A stretch of DNA of 64,000 nucleotides from contig CAVVJO010000016.1 of the NCBI GenBank assembly GCA_963748545.1, positions 62,001 through 126,000 of the forward strand, given 5' to 3'. Positions 53,383-62,372 of this stretch are shown here, piece by piece (the stretch's first letter is position 1; each line of letters starts with the position of its first letter). The position numbers and the translations under genes are program-made. The stretch comes from Roseiarcus sp963748545 (GTDB lineage Bacteria > Pseudomonadota > Alphaproteobacteria > Rhizobiales > Beijerinckiaceae). The notes under the pieces are model-generated. The model saw only the letters and a list, made by a program, of their open reading frames with translations. It was not told where the DNA came from and searched no databases.

Positions 53383-54072
53383 ATGCCGGATATCGACCTT
53401 CCGACCGTCATCTTCGCGCTGGTGGCCCTGTTCGTCGCCTGGAAGCTGCGCTCCGTGCTCGGGACGCGCAACGATGGGGAGGGGCCGACCGGCCTGATCG
53501 CGCCCCTGCGGCGGGCGCCGGGACCGGTCAGCCCGACCGTGACGCCCCCCGAACCGGCGGGAGCGATTTCGGCGCCCGCGGCGCCGCAGGCCGATCGCTG
53601 GCAGGGTTTCGCCGCGCCCGAGTCCTTTGGCGGCCTCGAGGCCATCGCGGCCGCCGACCGCAGCTTTGCCCCGCCGGGTTTCCTGACCGGCGCGCGCGCC
53701 GCCTATGAAATGGTCGTCCAGGCGTTTGCCGCCGGCGATCGAGAGACCCTGCAGAGCCTGATGACGCCCGAGGCCTTCGCCAATTTCGACGCCGCCATCC
53801 GGGCGCGGGCCGCGGCCGGCCACACCATGACGACCACCGTGGTTTCGATCGACGACGCCAAGATTGCCGCGGCTCAGTTGATAGGGTCGGCGGCGCAGGT
53901 CGCCGTGCGCTTCGCCAGCAAGCTGGCCTCGGTGACCCGAGACAAAGCCGGCGAGGTCGTCGACGGTTCGGCGACCGAGGTGGTCGATCATCTCGACCTC
54001 TGGACCTTCGTGCGCGACGTGCGCTCCCGCGACCCCAACTGGCGGCTGACGGCGACCCAGGCGGAACGCTGA
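53383..54072 (+). CDS. Tim44/TimA-like domain protein
   Basis: A protein of 229 residues with an N-terminal hydrophobic segment (DLPTVIFALVALFVAWKLRS), then a Pro/Ala-rich linker and a C-terminal Tim44-like domain (LTGARAAYEMVVQAFAAGDR, ETLQSLMTPEAFANFDAAIR, VDHLDLWTFVRDVRSRDPNW). The bacterial TimA-like proteins are believed to act with the inner-membrane translocase. It is followed closely by mltA. Confidence 0.85.
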   Translation: MPDIDLPTVIFALVALFVAWKLRSVLGTRNDGEGPTGLIAPLRRAPGPVSPTVTPPEPAGAISAPAAPQADRWQGFAAPESFGGLEAIAAADRSFAPPGFLTGARAAYEMVVQAFAAGDRETLQSLMTPEAFANFDAAIRARAAAGHTMTTTVVSIDDAKIAAAQLIGSAAQVAVRFASKLASVTRDKAGEVVDGSATEVVDHLDLWTFVRDVRSRDPNWRLTATQAER

Positions 54073-54074
54073 AT

Positions 54075-55175
54075 GTGTCCCAGCGGCCGCGTCTGGAGCC
54101 GAGCGTCTTCACGAGCCTCTTCGGCTTCGCCGACGACGACGCGCTCGCCGCCTTCCGCTGCTTTCTGATTTCGGCCGGCGCGCTGGCCGCGGCCCGGCCC
54201 GAGGGACGGACGGCGCGACCGCCGACCGGCGCGCTTCTCCGCGCGGCGAGGGCGGCGCTCGCTGCGCGGGTCCATGACGCCTCGGACGCCCGGGCTTTCT
54301 TCGAACGCTGGTTCCGGCCGTATCGCGTCGTCCCGGCGCAGGGCGGCGACGGCTTTCTGACCGGCTATTACGAGCCTGTTGTCGCCGGATCGCGGGTCGA
54401 GACTCCGGAATATCGCTGGCCGCTGCTCGCCCGGCCGGACGACCTCGTCAGCTTCAGTCCCGGCGAGGCGCCGCCGGACTTGCCCGTGGGCGTGACGGGA
54501 GCGCGGCGCATGGGCGACCGCGCGCTCGTCCCCTACGACGACCGGGAGACGATCGAGCGGAGCCGACGCCATCCGCTGGTCTGGGTCCGCGATGCGGTCG
54601 AGGCCTTTCTCATTCAGGTCCAGGGCTCGGCGCAGGTCGCCTTCGCCGACGGGGAGAACGCACGGCTCGCCTACGACGGTCGCAACGGCCTGCCCTATAC
54701 GTCGATTGGCCGCATCCTGATCGAATGCGGCGAGATTCCCGAGAACGCGATGTCGCTGGCCAGCCTCAAGGCGTGGCTGCGCGCGGCGGGCTTGCGGGAA
54801 GGCGAGGCGGGTCTCAAGCTCATGCGCGAAAACCGCTCGTTCGTGTTCTTCCGCCTGGTGACCGACTTCGACCCGGCGCTCGGGCCGATCGCCGGCGCGG
54901 GCGTCCCGCTGACGCCGTTGCGCTCCATCGCAATCGACCGGGCCCATTGGAGCTACGGACTGCCGTTCTGGATCGAGGCCGAGTTGCCCAGGGATGACGG
55001 AGCCCCGGCCCCCTTCCGGCGGCTGATGATCGCGCAGGACACCGGCTCGGCGATTGTCGGGCCGGCTCGCGCCGACCTATTCTTCGGCAGCGGCGATGCG
55101 GCTGGCGCGCGCGCGGGCCGCATCCGCCATCGAGGAGCGTTCACCGTGCTCATGCCCGTGGGAGACGAGCCGTGA
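54075..55175 (+). CDS. mltA: Membrane-bound lytic murein transglycosylase A
   Basis: A protein of 366 residues starting at GTG 54075, two bases after the Tim44 stop. MltA motifs are present: GFLTGYYEPVV, LVWVRDAVEAFLIQVQGSAQ (catalytic region), YTSIGRILIECGEIPE and the terminal 3D domain IAQDTGSAIVGPARADLFFG with its three conserved Asp. There is no evident signal peptide, unlike the E. coli lipoprotein; a misplaced start or export through another route is possible. Confidence 0.9.
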   Translation: MSQRPRLEPSVFTSLFGFADDDALAAFRCFLISAGALAAARPEGRTARPPTGALLRAARAALAARVHDASDARAFFERWFRPYRVVPAQGGDGFLTGYYEPVVAGSRVETPEYRWPLLARPDDLVSFSPGEAPPDLPVGVTGARRMGDRALVPYDDRETIERSRRHPLVWVRDAVEAFLIQVQGSAQVAFADGENARLAYDGRNGLPYTSIGRILIECGEIPENAMSLASLKAWLRAAGLREGEAGLKLMRENRSFVFFRLVTDFDPALGPIAGAGVPLTPLRSIAIDRAHWSYGLPFWIEAELPRDDGAPAPFRRLMIAQDTGSAIVGPARADLFFGSGDAAGARAGRIRHRGAFTVLMPVGDEP

Positions 55176-55735
55176 AGGAGGGTCCCCTGCCCCACCGCCT
55201 TCGGCGCCTCAGCGACGAGGAGATCGCCCTTTGGACCGAGGTCGCCCGCAGCGTCGCCCGCCGTCGCGGCGCGAGCCTGCCCGCGGGCGCAAAGCCCATG
55301 CCGGCCAAGCCGAAGCCGGAGCCCCCGCCGGCTGCGGCGGCGCCTCGCGAAGCCAGGCCCGAGCGGCCGCGCCCCCCGCCGCTTGCGCCGCTCGAGCGGC
55401 GGCTGAAACGGGAGCTCGCCCGTGGGCGCGGCGCGATTGACGGGGCGCTCGACCTGCACGGCATGAACCAGGCCGAGGCCCACCAGGCGCTGCGCGGCTT
55501 CCTGCGCCATTCCCAGGCGCGGGGAGCCCGGCTGGTGATCGTGGTCACCGGCAAGGGCGGCCCGCTCGGGGAGCCGGAATGGGGCGACGAACGGGGGCGA
55601 GGGGTGCTCCGCCGCCTCGCCCCGCACTGGCTGCGCGAGCCGGACCTGCGCACGATCGTGCTCGGCTTCGAGGAGGCCGGGCGAGCCCACGGCGGCTCGG
55701 GGGCGCTCTATGTGCGGCTGAGACGGACGCCCTGA
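55172..55735 (+). CDS. Smr domain protein
   Basis: A protein of 187 residues that overlaps mltA by 4 nt (GTGA). The Smr (MutS2 C-terminal) domain covers about residues 90-187: GALDLHGMNQAEAHQALRGF, VIVVTGKGGPLGE and the GSGALYVRLR end. A Pro/Lys/Arg-rich linker comes before it. Smr domains can nick nucleic acid; the physiological target is unknown. Confidence 0.9.
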   Translation: MKEGPLPHRLRRLSDEEIALWTEVARSVARRRGASLPAGAKPMPAKPKPEPPPAAAAPREARPERPRPPPLAPLERRLKRELARGRGAIDGALDLHGMNQAEAHQALRGFLRHSQARGARLVIVVTGKGGPLGEPEWGDERGRGVLRRLAPHWLREPDLRTIVLGFEEAGRAHGGSGALYVRLRRTP

Positions 55736-55931
55736 CACGGCTGGCGCCGATCGCGCGAACTCAACGGGTTAAGCGCACAAACCTGTCACGAAGTCGTGGC
55801 GGCGCCGGGTCGTCGACCCCGTCGACATAGTTATACTATTTCTATTTGTTCTTTTGCGCTCGATGCGAAACTGTCATGCTCCCCAGGCATGGTAAATGGG
55901 GCCCGGAGGGGCCGAGCCAAGGGAGGCGCGC

Positions 55932-56445
55932 ATGGCGGCCAAGACGGATTTCACCCCGGAGGAATGGAAGCTCCTGCTGCAGAGCCCGCTGCTTGCCGGG
56001 ATCGCGGTCTCGGCAGCGGATCCGAGCGGCCTGATCGGCATGATGAAGGAAAGCATGGCCAGCGCGCGGGCGCTTCTGACCGCCAAGTCCGATCCGAACG
56101 CCGATGCGCTAGTGAAAGCGGTGGGCGCCGACTTCGAAACCTCCGAGGGCCGCGGACTTGCGCAGGACGGGGTCAAGGCGGCGATTTCCGGCGCCGCCAA
56201 ACCCGCCGACATCGTCGCCAAGGCGATCGAACTCGCTCAAGAGCGCCGCGGCGCTGCTCGACGCCAAGGGGGGCCCCGACGCCGTTCCGTTCAAGACCTG
56301 GCTCGCGCATGTGGCCGCGACGGTCGCGGAAGCCGCGCCGGAGGGCGGCTTTCTCGGCTTCGGCGGCACGCAGGTGAGCGAAGCGGAAAAAGCGACCGTC
56401 GCCCAGATCGCCGCCACGCTCGGGGTTCCCGCGCCGGCGGTTTGA
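55932..56445 (+). pseudogene. Conserved hypothetical protein, frameshifted
   Basis: Starts MAAKTDFTPEEWKLLLQSPL and reads helical sequence to AKAIELAQE near 56240, then another frame continues SAAALLDAKGGPDAVPFKTW and GFLGFGGTQVSEAEKATVAQ to 56445. One extra base near 56237-56245 explains it; repaired length 171 codons. GGGAGGCGCGC precedes the ATG. A helical cytosolic protein of unknown function with a FTPxEW motif; resembles a small family spread in Hyphomicrobiales, which I cannot name. Confidence 0.6.
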
Positions 56446-56515
56446 TAGACGGAGGACGGGCGTCTCGCCCGCCTCCGAAGCCCGTCGACATCCGCGCGGC
56501 CTTCCGGACAAAGAT

Positions 56516-56536
56516 GGGGCGGCGAGACGCCGCCCC
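56516..56536. other. Hairpin with the 19-bp repeat (copy 2)
   Basis: GGGGCGGC-GAGAC-GCCGCCCC is a perfect 8-bp stem. Positions 56521-56539 (GGCGAGACGCCGCCCCTCC) repeat 53231-53249 exactly. It follows the frameshifted hypothetical gene. Confidence 0.6.
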
Positions 56537-56616
56537 TCCCAAGGCGCTGGTCATGATGCGGCTTTCGGCGTAGGAAGGCGCGCCTGGCGCGTATGCGCGC
56601 CCATAAGAGCCTCCCA

Positions 56617-57306
56617 ATGACATCCTCTGGTCCTTCCTCGCCCGCTCCGGGCCTGCGGTTTTTGCTCAATTCGGCCGATCGCGCCCACTGGGCCAAGTGG
56701 CTGCCGCTCGGCTGTTTTCACGGCGTCACCACCAACCCGATCCTGCTCGGGGCCGCAGGCGTGCCCTGCACGCTGCCGACGCTGACAACCCTCGCCCGCC
56801 AGGCCTTCGACCTCGGCGCCAGCGAAGTCCACATGCAGGCCTGGGGCCGCACGCGCGACCTCTACGCGGAGCACGGCCGGGCGCTCGCGGCGATCGACCC
56901 CCGGATCGTGGTCAAGGTGCCGACCACCCTCGAGGGCGTCGCCGCGGCGGCGAAGCTGCGCGAGGACGGCGTGCGTCTCACCCTGACGGCGGTCTATTCC
57001 GCCCGGCAGGCGCTGGTCGCGAGCGCGCTCGGGGCCGAATACGCCGCGCCCTATTTCGGCCGGATGAACGACGCGGGGCGCGACGGCTTCGGTGAAATCG
57101 TCGCGATGGCGCGGGCCGAGCGCGCGCACGGCTCGCGCATGCGCATTCTCGTGGCCTCGCTCCGCGACCCGAGCGACCTCGTCCGGCTCGCCGGCGAGGG
57201 GCTCGACACCTTCACCTTCGGCCCGAAACTCGCCGCCGGCCTTTTGGCCGACGACCTCGCAGCCGACGCGGTCGAAGCGTTCGAGAAGGCGGCGGAAGCG
57301 GGCTGA
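56617..57306 (+). CDS. Transaldolase family protein
   Basis: A protein of 229 residues. LNSADRAHWAKWLPLGCFHGVTTNPILL is split as LNSADRAHW and GCFHGVTTNPILLG, the transaldolase start; PRIVVKVPTTLEGVAAAAKL carries the Schiff-base Lys, and TLTAVYSARQALVAS, TFTFGPKLAAGLLAD follow. Length fits the short (fructose-6-phosphate aldolase/TalC-like) class rather than TalB. Convergent with the sugar ABC binding protein and close to a sugar cluster, it may act on imported sugar or in the pentose phosphate route. Confidence 0.87.
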   Translation: MTSSGPSSPAPGLRFLLNSADRAHWAKWLPLGCFHGVTTNPILLGAAGVPCTLPTLTTLARQAFDLGASEVHMQAWGRTRDLYAEHGRALAAIDPRIVVKVPTTLEGVAAAAKLREDGVRLTLTAVYSARQALVASALGAEYAAPYFGRMNDAGRDGFGEIVAMARAERAHGSRMRILVASLRDPSDLVRLAGEGLDTFTFGPKLAAGLLADDLAADAVEAFEKAAEAG

Positions 57307-57397
57307 ACGCCGGGGCCGCGATCTCGGTCTCGCGCAGGCCTCGGCGTCGCGGCGGGACGACGGAGTCGGCGTTGAGACGCCGTTGCGAAGCAGTCGC

Positions 57398-57428
57398 GGC
57401 GTCCTGGGGCAAGAGACGCCAGGACGCC
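57398..57428. terminator. Hairpin between convergent genes
   Basis: GGCGTCCTGG, 11-nt loop, CCAGGACGCC: a perfect 10-bp stem between the transaldolase (ends 57306) and the binding protein (ends 57442), serving both strands. No T-run. Confidence 0.65.
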
Positions 57429-57441
57429 GCCGCCGCTGTCG

Positions 57442-58452
57442 TCAGAAGTTGTACTTGCCGACCGTTTCCTTGGTGAAGATCAACGGCTTGCCGTAGACCA
57501 CCTCGCCGTCCTTCCCGGCGGTGAAGGTTGCGTTGGCCTTCGGCACTTCGATCGTTTCGCCGACCTTCGACGGGTCGAACTTGCCGGCGAGCTTCATATG
57601 CGTCTCATAGGCGGCGACGTAGCCAAGCTCAAACGGATCCCAGAACGCAAAGGCCTTCTGCGAGCCGTTGTCGAGGTAGCGTTTGATCGCGCTCGGGAGC
57701 GCAAAGCCGGTGGCGTAAACCTTGCCGACGTGCCCGCTCGCCTCGATCGCGCGCGCCGCCGCAGGAGCGCTGACCGCCGAGGAGGAGATGATCACCTTCA
57801 GGTTCGGGTGCGCCTGCATCAGGTTCACCGCGACGTCGTAACTCTTCGCGTCGTCGTCCCCGGCGAACTGCGTGTCGACGACCTTGAAGACCTGGTACTT
57901 CGGATCGGTCTTGGTCAGCTCGGTCATGATCTTGATGTGCGCCATGTGGTTGGGCGACGTCGGTGAAGCAGCCACGAAGGCGATCTCGCCGCCCTCGGGA
58001 ACGTCGATCAAGGCCGCATCCAGCATCACCTTCGCGGCCTGTTCGTAGGAAAGCTGGTTGACGAACATGTCGCGCGCCGGCACGGCCGCGTCGGCGTCGT
58101 AGGTCGCGACGACAATGCCCTTCTTGCGGGCGTCCTCCAGCACCGGCGCGACGGCGTTGAGGTCGATCGCCGCCAGGATGATGGCGTCCGGCTTCTGGTT
58201 CACGAAGTTCTGCAGCGTCTCGACTTGCAGCGACACGTCCGCATGATCGGCGCCGGCGTAGATCAGCGTATCGCCGAGCTCTTTGGCTGCGGCCTTCGCG
58301 CCGTCGCCGGTCAGCTCGAAATAGGGAAAGCCGGTCCATTTCGGCGTCATCATGATCTTGAAGCCAGAGTCCTTGGCCATCGCCAGGCGCGGCGCCAGAC
58401 CAGAGATGACCAGACCCGCGCCCAGCATCCCCAATTCTCTACGGTTCAACAT
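57442..58452 (-). CDS. Sugar ABC transporter substrate-binding protein (LsrB/RhaS-like)
   Basis: A protein of 336 residues with a Tat-like N-terminus (MLNRRELGMLGAGLVISGLA) and a type I periplasmic binding fold: FKIMMTPKWTGFPYFELTGD, PDAIILAAIDLNAVAPVL, GIVVATYDADAAVPARDMFV, NLKVIISSSAVSAPAAAR, ATGFALPSAIKRYLDNG. The WTGFPYFELTG segment suits LsrB/rhamnose-type binders. Last gene of the operon on this strand, 39 nt after the permease. Confidence 0.9.
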   Translation of the reverse strand: MLNRRELGMLGAGLVISGLAPRLAMAKDSGFKIMMTPKWTGFPYFELTGDGAKAAAKELGDTLIYAGADHADVSLQVETLQNFVNQKPDAIILAAIDLNAVAPVLEDARKKGIVVATYDADAAVPARDMFVNQLSYEQAAKVMLDAALIDVPEGGEIAFVAASPTSPNHMAHIKIMTELTKTDPKYQVFKVVDTQFAGDDDAKSYDVAVNLMQAHPNLKVIISSSAVSAPAAARAIEASGHVGKVYATGFALPSAIKRYLDNGSQKAFAFWDPFELGYVAAYETHMKLAGKFDPSKVGETIEVPKANATFTAGKDGEVVYGKPLIFTKETVGKYNF

Positions 58453-58491
58453 CTTATTCCTCCTTCAGTTTCTTTCGTTCCCTGTCACGCT

Positions 58492-59487
58492 TCAGACGTC
58501 CACGCTTTCGGGACGCCGCAGACGCGCCAGCGCCGCCGCAAACGCCGGACGGAGCACGCCGCCGACGAGCAGGAAACCGAGCACGACTGTCTGTGTTGGG
58601 CCGCCGATGTTGGCGAGCCCCATTCCGTTGCGGATGGTGCCGAGCAGCAGCAACGCGAGCACCACGCCGCTGATTGTGCCACGCCCCCCGTTGATATCCA
58701 TGCCGCCAAGCACCACGGCGGTGACGACGAAGAGAATGGAGCCGTCCGCGTTGTCGCCCCGCGCCGAGCCGTACTGCCCGACCCACACCAGGGCCGCCAG
58801 CCCCGCCAGCGCGCTGGCGAGCGCATAGGCGCAGATCTTGATCTTCACCACGTTCACGCCGGCGAACCACGAGGCGTCCCGGTTGAGTCCGATCGAGAAA
58901 CAATATCGACCGAACACCGTGCGATGCATCAGCAGCCACACGGCGACCGCCATCGCCGCGAAAACCAGCAGGGACACAGGAACGATGTCGCCAAGTAGCC
59001 GGGTCGAACCGAGCCAACGATAAGAGTCGTTGAAATCCGTGTAGCCGACTTCGCTGCCGATGATGAAGGCGAGGCCGCGATAAGCGCCCATGGCGCCGAG
59101 CGTCACGGCGAGCGAGGGCAGACGAAATCGCGCCACCAGCACGCCGTTCACAGTGCCAAGCAGCGCTCCGATCGCGATCACGGCGGCGCCGGCCAAGCCA
59201 ATGGGAACGCCGAGCATGGAAAATTTCGACAGCGCGACCGTACCGACCGCGACCGTCGAGGCGAGAGAGATGTCGATCTCGCCGAGCGACACCACCATCG
59301 CCAACCCGAGCGCCAGCAACCCGGGAATGATGAAGAACCGCGTCGAGCCGAAAATTTGATCGAAGCTCAGATAGTACGGCGAGAGCGTCGTGGACCAGAC
59401 GCCTGCGGCGACGATCAACGCGCCGAGCGTCAGCTCCCACGCAGGCCACTGCGTCCGAACGGGTTTCTTGGTTCTGTCGTCCTTCAC
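58492..59487 (-). CDS. Sugar ABC transporter permease (LsrD/RhaQ-like)
   Basis: A protein of 331 residues with about nine membrane helices, starting at GTG 59487, overlapping the preceding stop by 4 nt (GTGA). RbsC-family coupling loop: AMVVSLGEIDISLASTVAVG and VTAVVLGGMDINGGRGTISG. One of two different permeases forming a heterodimer. Confidence 0.9.
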   Translation of the reverse strand: MKDDRTKKPVRTQWPAWELTLGALIVAAGVWSTTLSPYYLSFDQIFGSTRFFIIPGLLALGLAMVVSLGEIDISLASTVAVGTVALSKFSMLGVPIGLAGAAVIAIGALLGTVNGVLVARFRLPSLAVTLGAMGAYRGLAFIIGSEVGYTDFNDSYRWLGSTRLLGDIVPVSLLVFAAMAVAVWLLMHRTVFGRYCFSIGLNRDASWFAGVNVVKIKICAYALASALAGLAALVWVGQYGSARGDNADGSILFVVTAVVLGGMDINGGRGTISGVVLALLLLGTIRNGMGLANIGGPTQTVVLGFLLVGGVLRPAFAAALARLRRPESVDV

Positions 59488-60512
59488 TTCGCGCCCCGTG
59501 TGCGAAGCGAAGCGCGGATGCCCGACGCGATCACGGCGTCGGCCGCAACCGCAGCGATGATCGCCACCCCCTGAATGAACATGCGCCAGAACTCCGGCAC
59601 GGCGAGAAGCACCAGGCCGTTGTCGATGGTCGCGAGCACCACCGCGCCAAGCGCGGCTCCGATGACGGACCCCGCGCCCCCGGAGACGCTCACGCCGCCG
59701 ATCACCGCGGCGGCCAGCGAACTCATTTCCCAGCCGGAGGCCAACACCACCGTTACTGTGCCGACGCGCGCCGCATAGAGAAACCCCGCCGCGCCGCATA
59801 GGAGACCGCACAGCGTGTAGGCGAGCAGCACCACCCGCTCCGCCCGGAGGCCGAAGTAGAAGCTGGCGAGCGGGTTGGATCCGACCGCGTAGATGCGCCG
59901 TCCCCAGGGATAGTATTGCAAGAACGCCCAGACGATGAGGACGATCGCGGTCGCCGCCGCCACCAGCAGCGGCACTCCGGCGATCCGCGCGTCGACGCTG
60001 GTCAGCATCCAGGGCGGCAGGCGATTCGACGTGACCTCCTGCCCGCGCGCGTAGACGTAGGTGAGACCCCGATAAAGCGACATGGTGCCGAGCGTCGCGA
60101 TCAGCGCCGGGACCTTGCCGTAAGCCACGAGCAGGCCGTTGACGGCGCCGAGCGCGGCGCCGATCGCGAGCGGAATCAGCACCAGCTCCCACGGCGCGAT
60201 GGCGGGATGGTTCGCGGCGAAATCGGCGGTGAGATACGCCGCGAAGCCCATCATCGAGCCAACCGAGACGTCGAGATTTCGCGTCAGCAAAACGACCCCT
60301 TGCGCACAGGCCGCGATCGCGAGGATCGCCGCCGAGGAGGCGACGGTGGTGAGGTTCTGGGTCGTCAGGAATGTGGTCGTCAATAAAGAGAAGAGCGCCG
60401 CCAGCGCCGCCAGGAACACCAGGACGCCGGCTTCGCGCAGCCGCAGAACGAACGCGATGACCTGCCGTGAGCCCTTCCGGTCCCCGACCGCGGCTTCGTC
60501 CGGCGCGCTCAT
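59484..60512 (-). CDS. Sugar ABC transporter permease (LsrC/RhaP-like)
   Basis: A protein of 342 residues with about nine helices, starting MSAPDEAAVGDRKGSRQ. It has the family's first-loop motif GVVLLTRNLDVSVGSMMGFA and the coupling loop AAAVIGGVSVSGGAGSVIGA. The start overlaps the ATPase stop by 4 nt. Confidence 0.9.
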   Translation of the reverse strand: MSAPDEAAVGDRKGSRQVIAFVLRLREAGVLVFLAALAALFSLLTTTFLTTQNLTTVASSAAILAIAACAQGVVLLTRNLDVSVGSMMGFAAYLTADFAANHPAIAPWELVLIPLAIGAALGAVNGLLVAYGKVPALIATLGTMSLYRGLTYVYARGQEVTSNRLPPWMLTSVDARIAGVPLLVAAATAIVLIVWAFLQYYPWGRRIYAVGSNPLASFYFGLRAERVVLLAYTLCGLLCGAAGFLYAARVGTVTVVLASGWEMSSLAAAVIGGVSVSGGAGSVIGAALGAVVLATIDNGLVLLAVPEFWRMFIQGVAIIAAVAADAVIASGIRASLRTRGAK

Positions 60513-62053
60513 CGCCGGGCCCTCGCGCCCTGTTGCGCCGCGGCCATCATCACCTTTTCCTGCGTCGCCTCGGCGTGGCTGAACTCGCCGACCAGCGCGC
60601 CTTCCGCGATCACCAGGATGCGGTCGCTCATCGCGATCAATTCCGGCAGGTCCGAGGAGATGAGCAAGACCGCCAACCCTCTACTCGCGAGCTGGGCGAT
60701 CATTTCGTGCACTTGGGCCTTGCTGCCAATGTCGATGCCGTGTGTGGGTTCGTCGAGGATGAGCGCCGCCGGGTTGGTGGTCAGCCACTTGGCGAAAGCC
60801 ACTTTCTGGCGGTTGCCGCCGGAGAGGGACGAGACGATCTGCTCCACCGACGGCGTCAGAACCCGATAGGTCGCCGATGCGTCTTCGGCCAGCCGTCGCT
60901 CGCGGTCCCGATCGACGAAGCTCCAGCGCGCCAGCGACCGAACGATGGGCAGGGTGATGTTGTGCGTGATCGTTTCCGGCATGATGAGCCCGTCACGGTC
61001 GCGATCTTCCGGCAGGTAGGCGAGTCCCTGCGCCAACATTTGCCCGGGACTTTGCGGATGAACCTCGCGACCTCGCAGAAAGACCCGCCCCGAACTCGGC
61101 GGCGTCACGCCAAAGACGGTCTGCGCGATCTCCGAGCGCCCGGCGCCCACCAATCCCCCCATACCGACGATCTCGCCGGCGCGCACTGAAAACGAGACGT
61201 CGGTGAAAACACCGGCGAGCGATAGGCTCTCGAGACGCAGCACTTCCTCGCCGAGCGCGGGCGCTTCGCGCCGCGTGAACAGGGTCTCCAAGGGACGGCC
61301 GACCATCATCTGCACGAGACTGGCGCGGTCCACCTCGGCGGCCGGCTTCGTCGCCACGTGTCTGCGATCCCGCAGAACGGTGATGTCGTCGCAGACCGCC
61401 GTGATCTCCTCAAGCCGATGGGAAATGAGGATGACCGCCGTGCCGCGATCCCGCAGCGTGCGCACGACCCGGAACAGCCGCTCGGCTTCCGCCGGCGTGA
61501 GCGCCGAGGTCGGCTCGTCGAGGATCAGGACCCGCACGTCCGCCGAGAGCGCGCGGGCGATCTCGACGAACTGGTGCTCGGCGTAAGACAACCCCGCCAC
61601 CAGAGCGCGCGGGTCAATGTCGGAACCGAGGCGGCGCAACAGCTCGCTCGCCGTGGCGTACATCGTCTTGCGGTTGACGACGCCGATCGGCAGCGTCGGA
61701 TAGGCGCCGAGCGCGATGTTCTCGGCCACCGACATGTGTGGGAACAGCTTTGGATCTTGATAAACGGCGGCCACGCCGTGGGCTCGCGCCTCGATCGGCG
61801 TTCGGAAGCGGACAGGCTGGCCGGCCAGCAGCACGCGCCCGGAATCGGGCTGCGCGAGGCCGGTGATGATCTGCACCAGCGTCGATTTGCCCGCCCCGTT
61901 TTCGCCGACGAGGCCGTGCACCCGGCCGGGGAAAACGTCGAAGGTGACGTCCTCCAGCGCGCGAACCGGCCCGAACGCTTTGCAAATGCCTTCCAGCCGC
62001 AGCACCGCGGGAGGCCCGGTTTGGGGCCCCTCTACTTGACCCTTGTCGGGCAT
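60509..62053 (-). CDS. Sugar ABC transporter ATP-binding protein (LsrA/RhaT-like)
   Basis: A protein of 514 residues with two nucleotide-binding domains: Walker A GENGAGKST, Walker B VLILDEPTSALTPAE and signature LSYAEHQFVEIARALS in the first domain; GLVGAGRSEIAQ, LSGGNRQKVAFAKWL and LILDEPTHGIDIGSK in the second. First gene of the operon, driven from the region upstream of 62053. The importer has ATPase, two permeases and one binding protein. Confidence 0.92.
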   Translation of the reverse strand: MPDKGQVEGPQTGPPAVLRLEGICKAFGPVRALEDVTFDVFPGRVHGLVGENGAGKSTLVQIITGLAQPDSGRVLLAGQPVRFRTPIEARAHGVAAVYQDPKLFPHMSVAENIALGAYPTLPIGVVNRKTMYATASELLRRLGSDIDPRALVAGLSYAEHQFVEIARALSADVRVLILDEPTSALTPAEAERLFRVVRTLRDRGTAVILISHRLEEITAVCDDITVLRDRRHVATKPAAEVDRASLVQMMVGRPLETLFTRREAPALGEEVLRLESLSLAGVFTDVSFSVRAGEIVGMGGLVGAGRSEIAQTVFGVTPPSSGRVFLRGREVHPQSPGQMLAQGLAYLPEDRDRDGLIMPETITHNITLPIVRSLARWSFVDRDRERRLAEDASATYRVLTPSVEQIVSSLSGGNRQKVAFAKWLTTNPAALILDEPTHGIDIGSKAQVHEMIAQLASRGLAVLLISSDLPELIAMSDRILVIAEGALVGEFSHAEATQEKVMMAAAQQGARARR

Positions 62054-62372
62054 TGCTGGGCTCCTGGAGCCGTGTCACGCGAACAGAATTCCGCTGCAAG
62101 GGACTCCCCGACAGCGGTGGGGAAGCCCCCCGTCAGCGGCCCGTTTCGCGCGGGCGTGTCTCCGAAGCGGCCCATCGCTTCCCTATCCCGGCTCGCCTTC
62201 ATGGGACGAGTTCGACTTCGAATTCCCGACAGCTAACATGTCAGCCACCCAGCCGGGGCTCTTATAGGCTTTGGTAATTCGGGGGTCCACTTCAAAAGGA
62301 GAGGCGCGCCAGGCGCCGGACCGCAACTTTGGGACCGAGTCGAGAAATGGCGGACACGGGCGCCACGGCGCC
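62054..62372. promoter_or_regulatory. Promoter region of the sugar ABC operon, candidate operator
   Basis: A 319-nt region between lacI-type gene end and the ATPase start, without a gene. A 14-bp near-palindrome GCTAACATGTCAGC (62232-62245, one mismatched pair) lies about 180 nt upstream of the ATPase ATG. On that strand TATAAG lies just upstream of it as a possible -10 with a poor -35. It differs from the LacI operator at 63722, so a different regulator may be involved. Confidence 0.35.
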
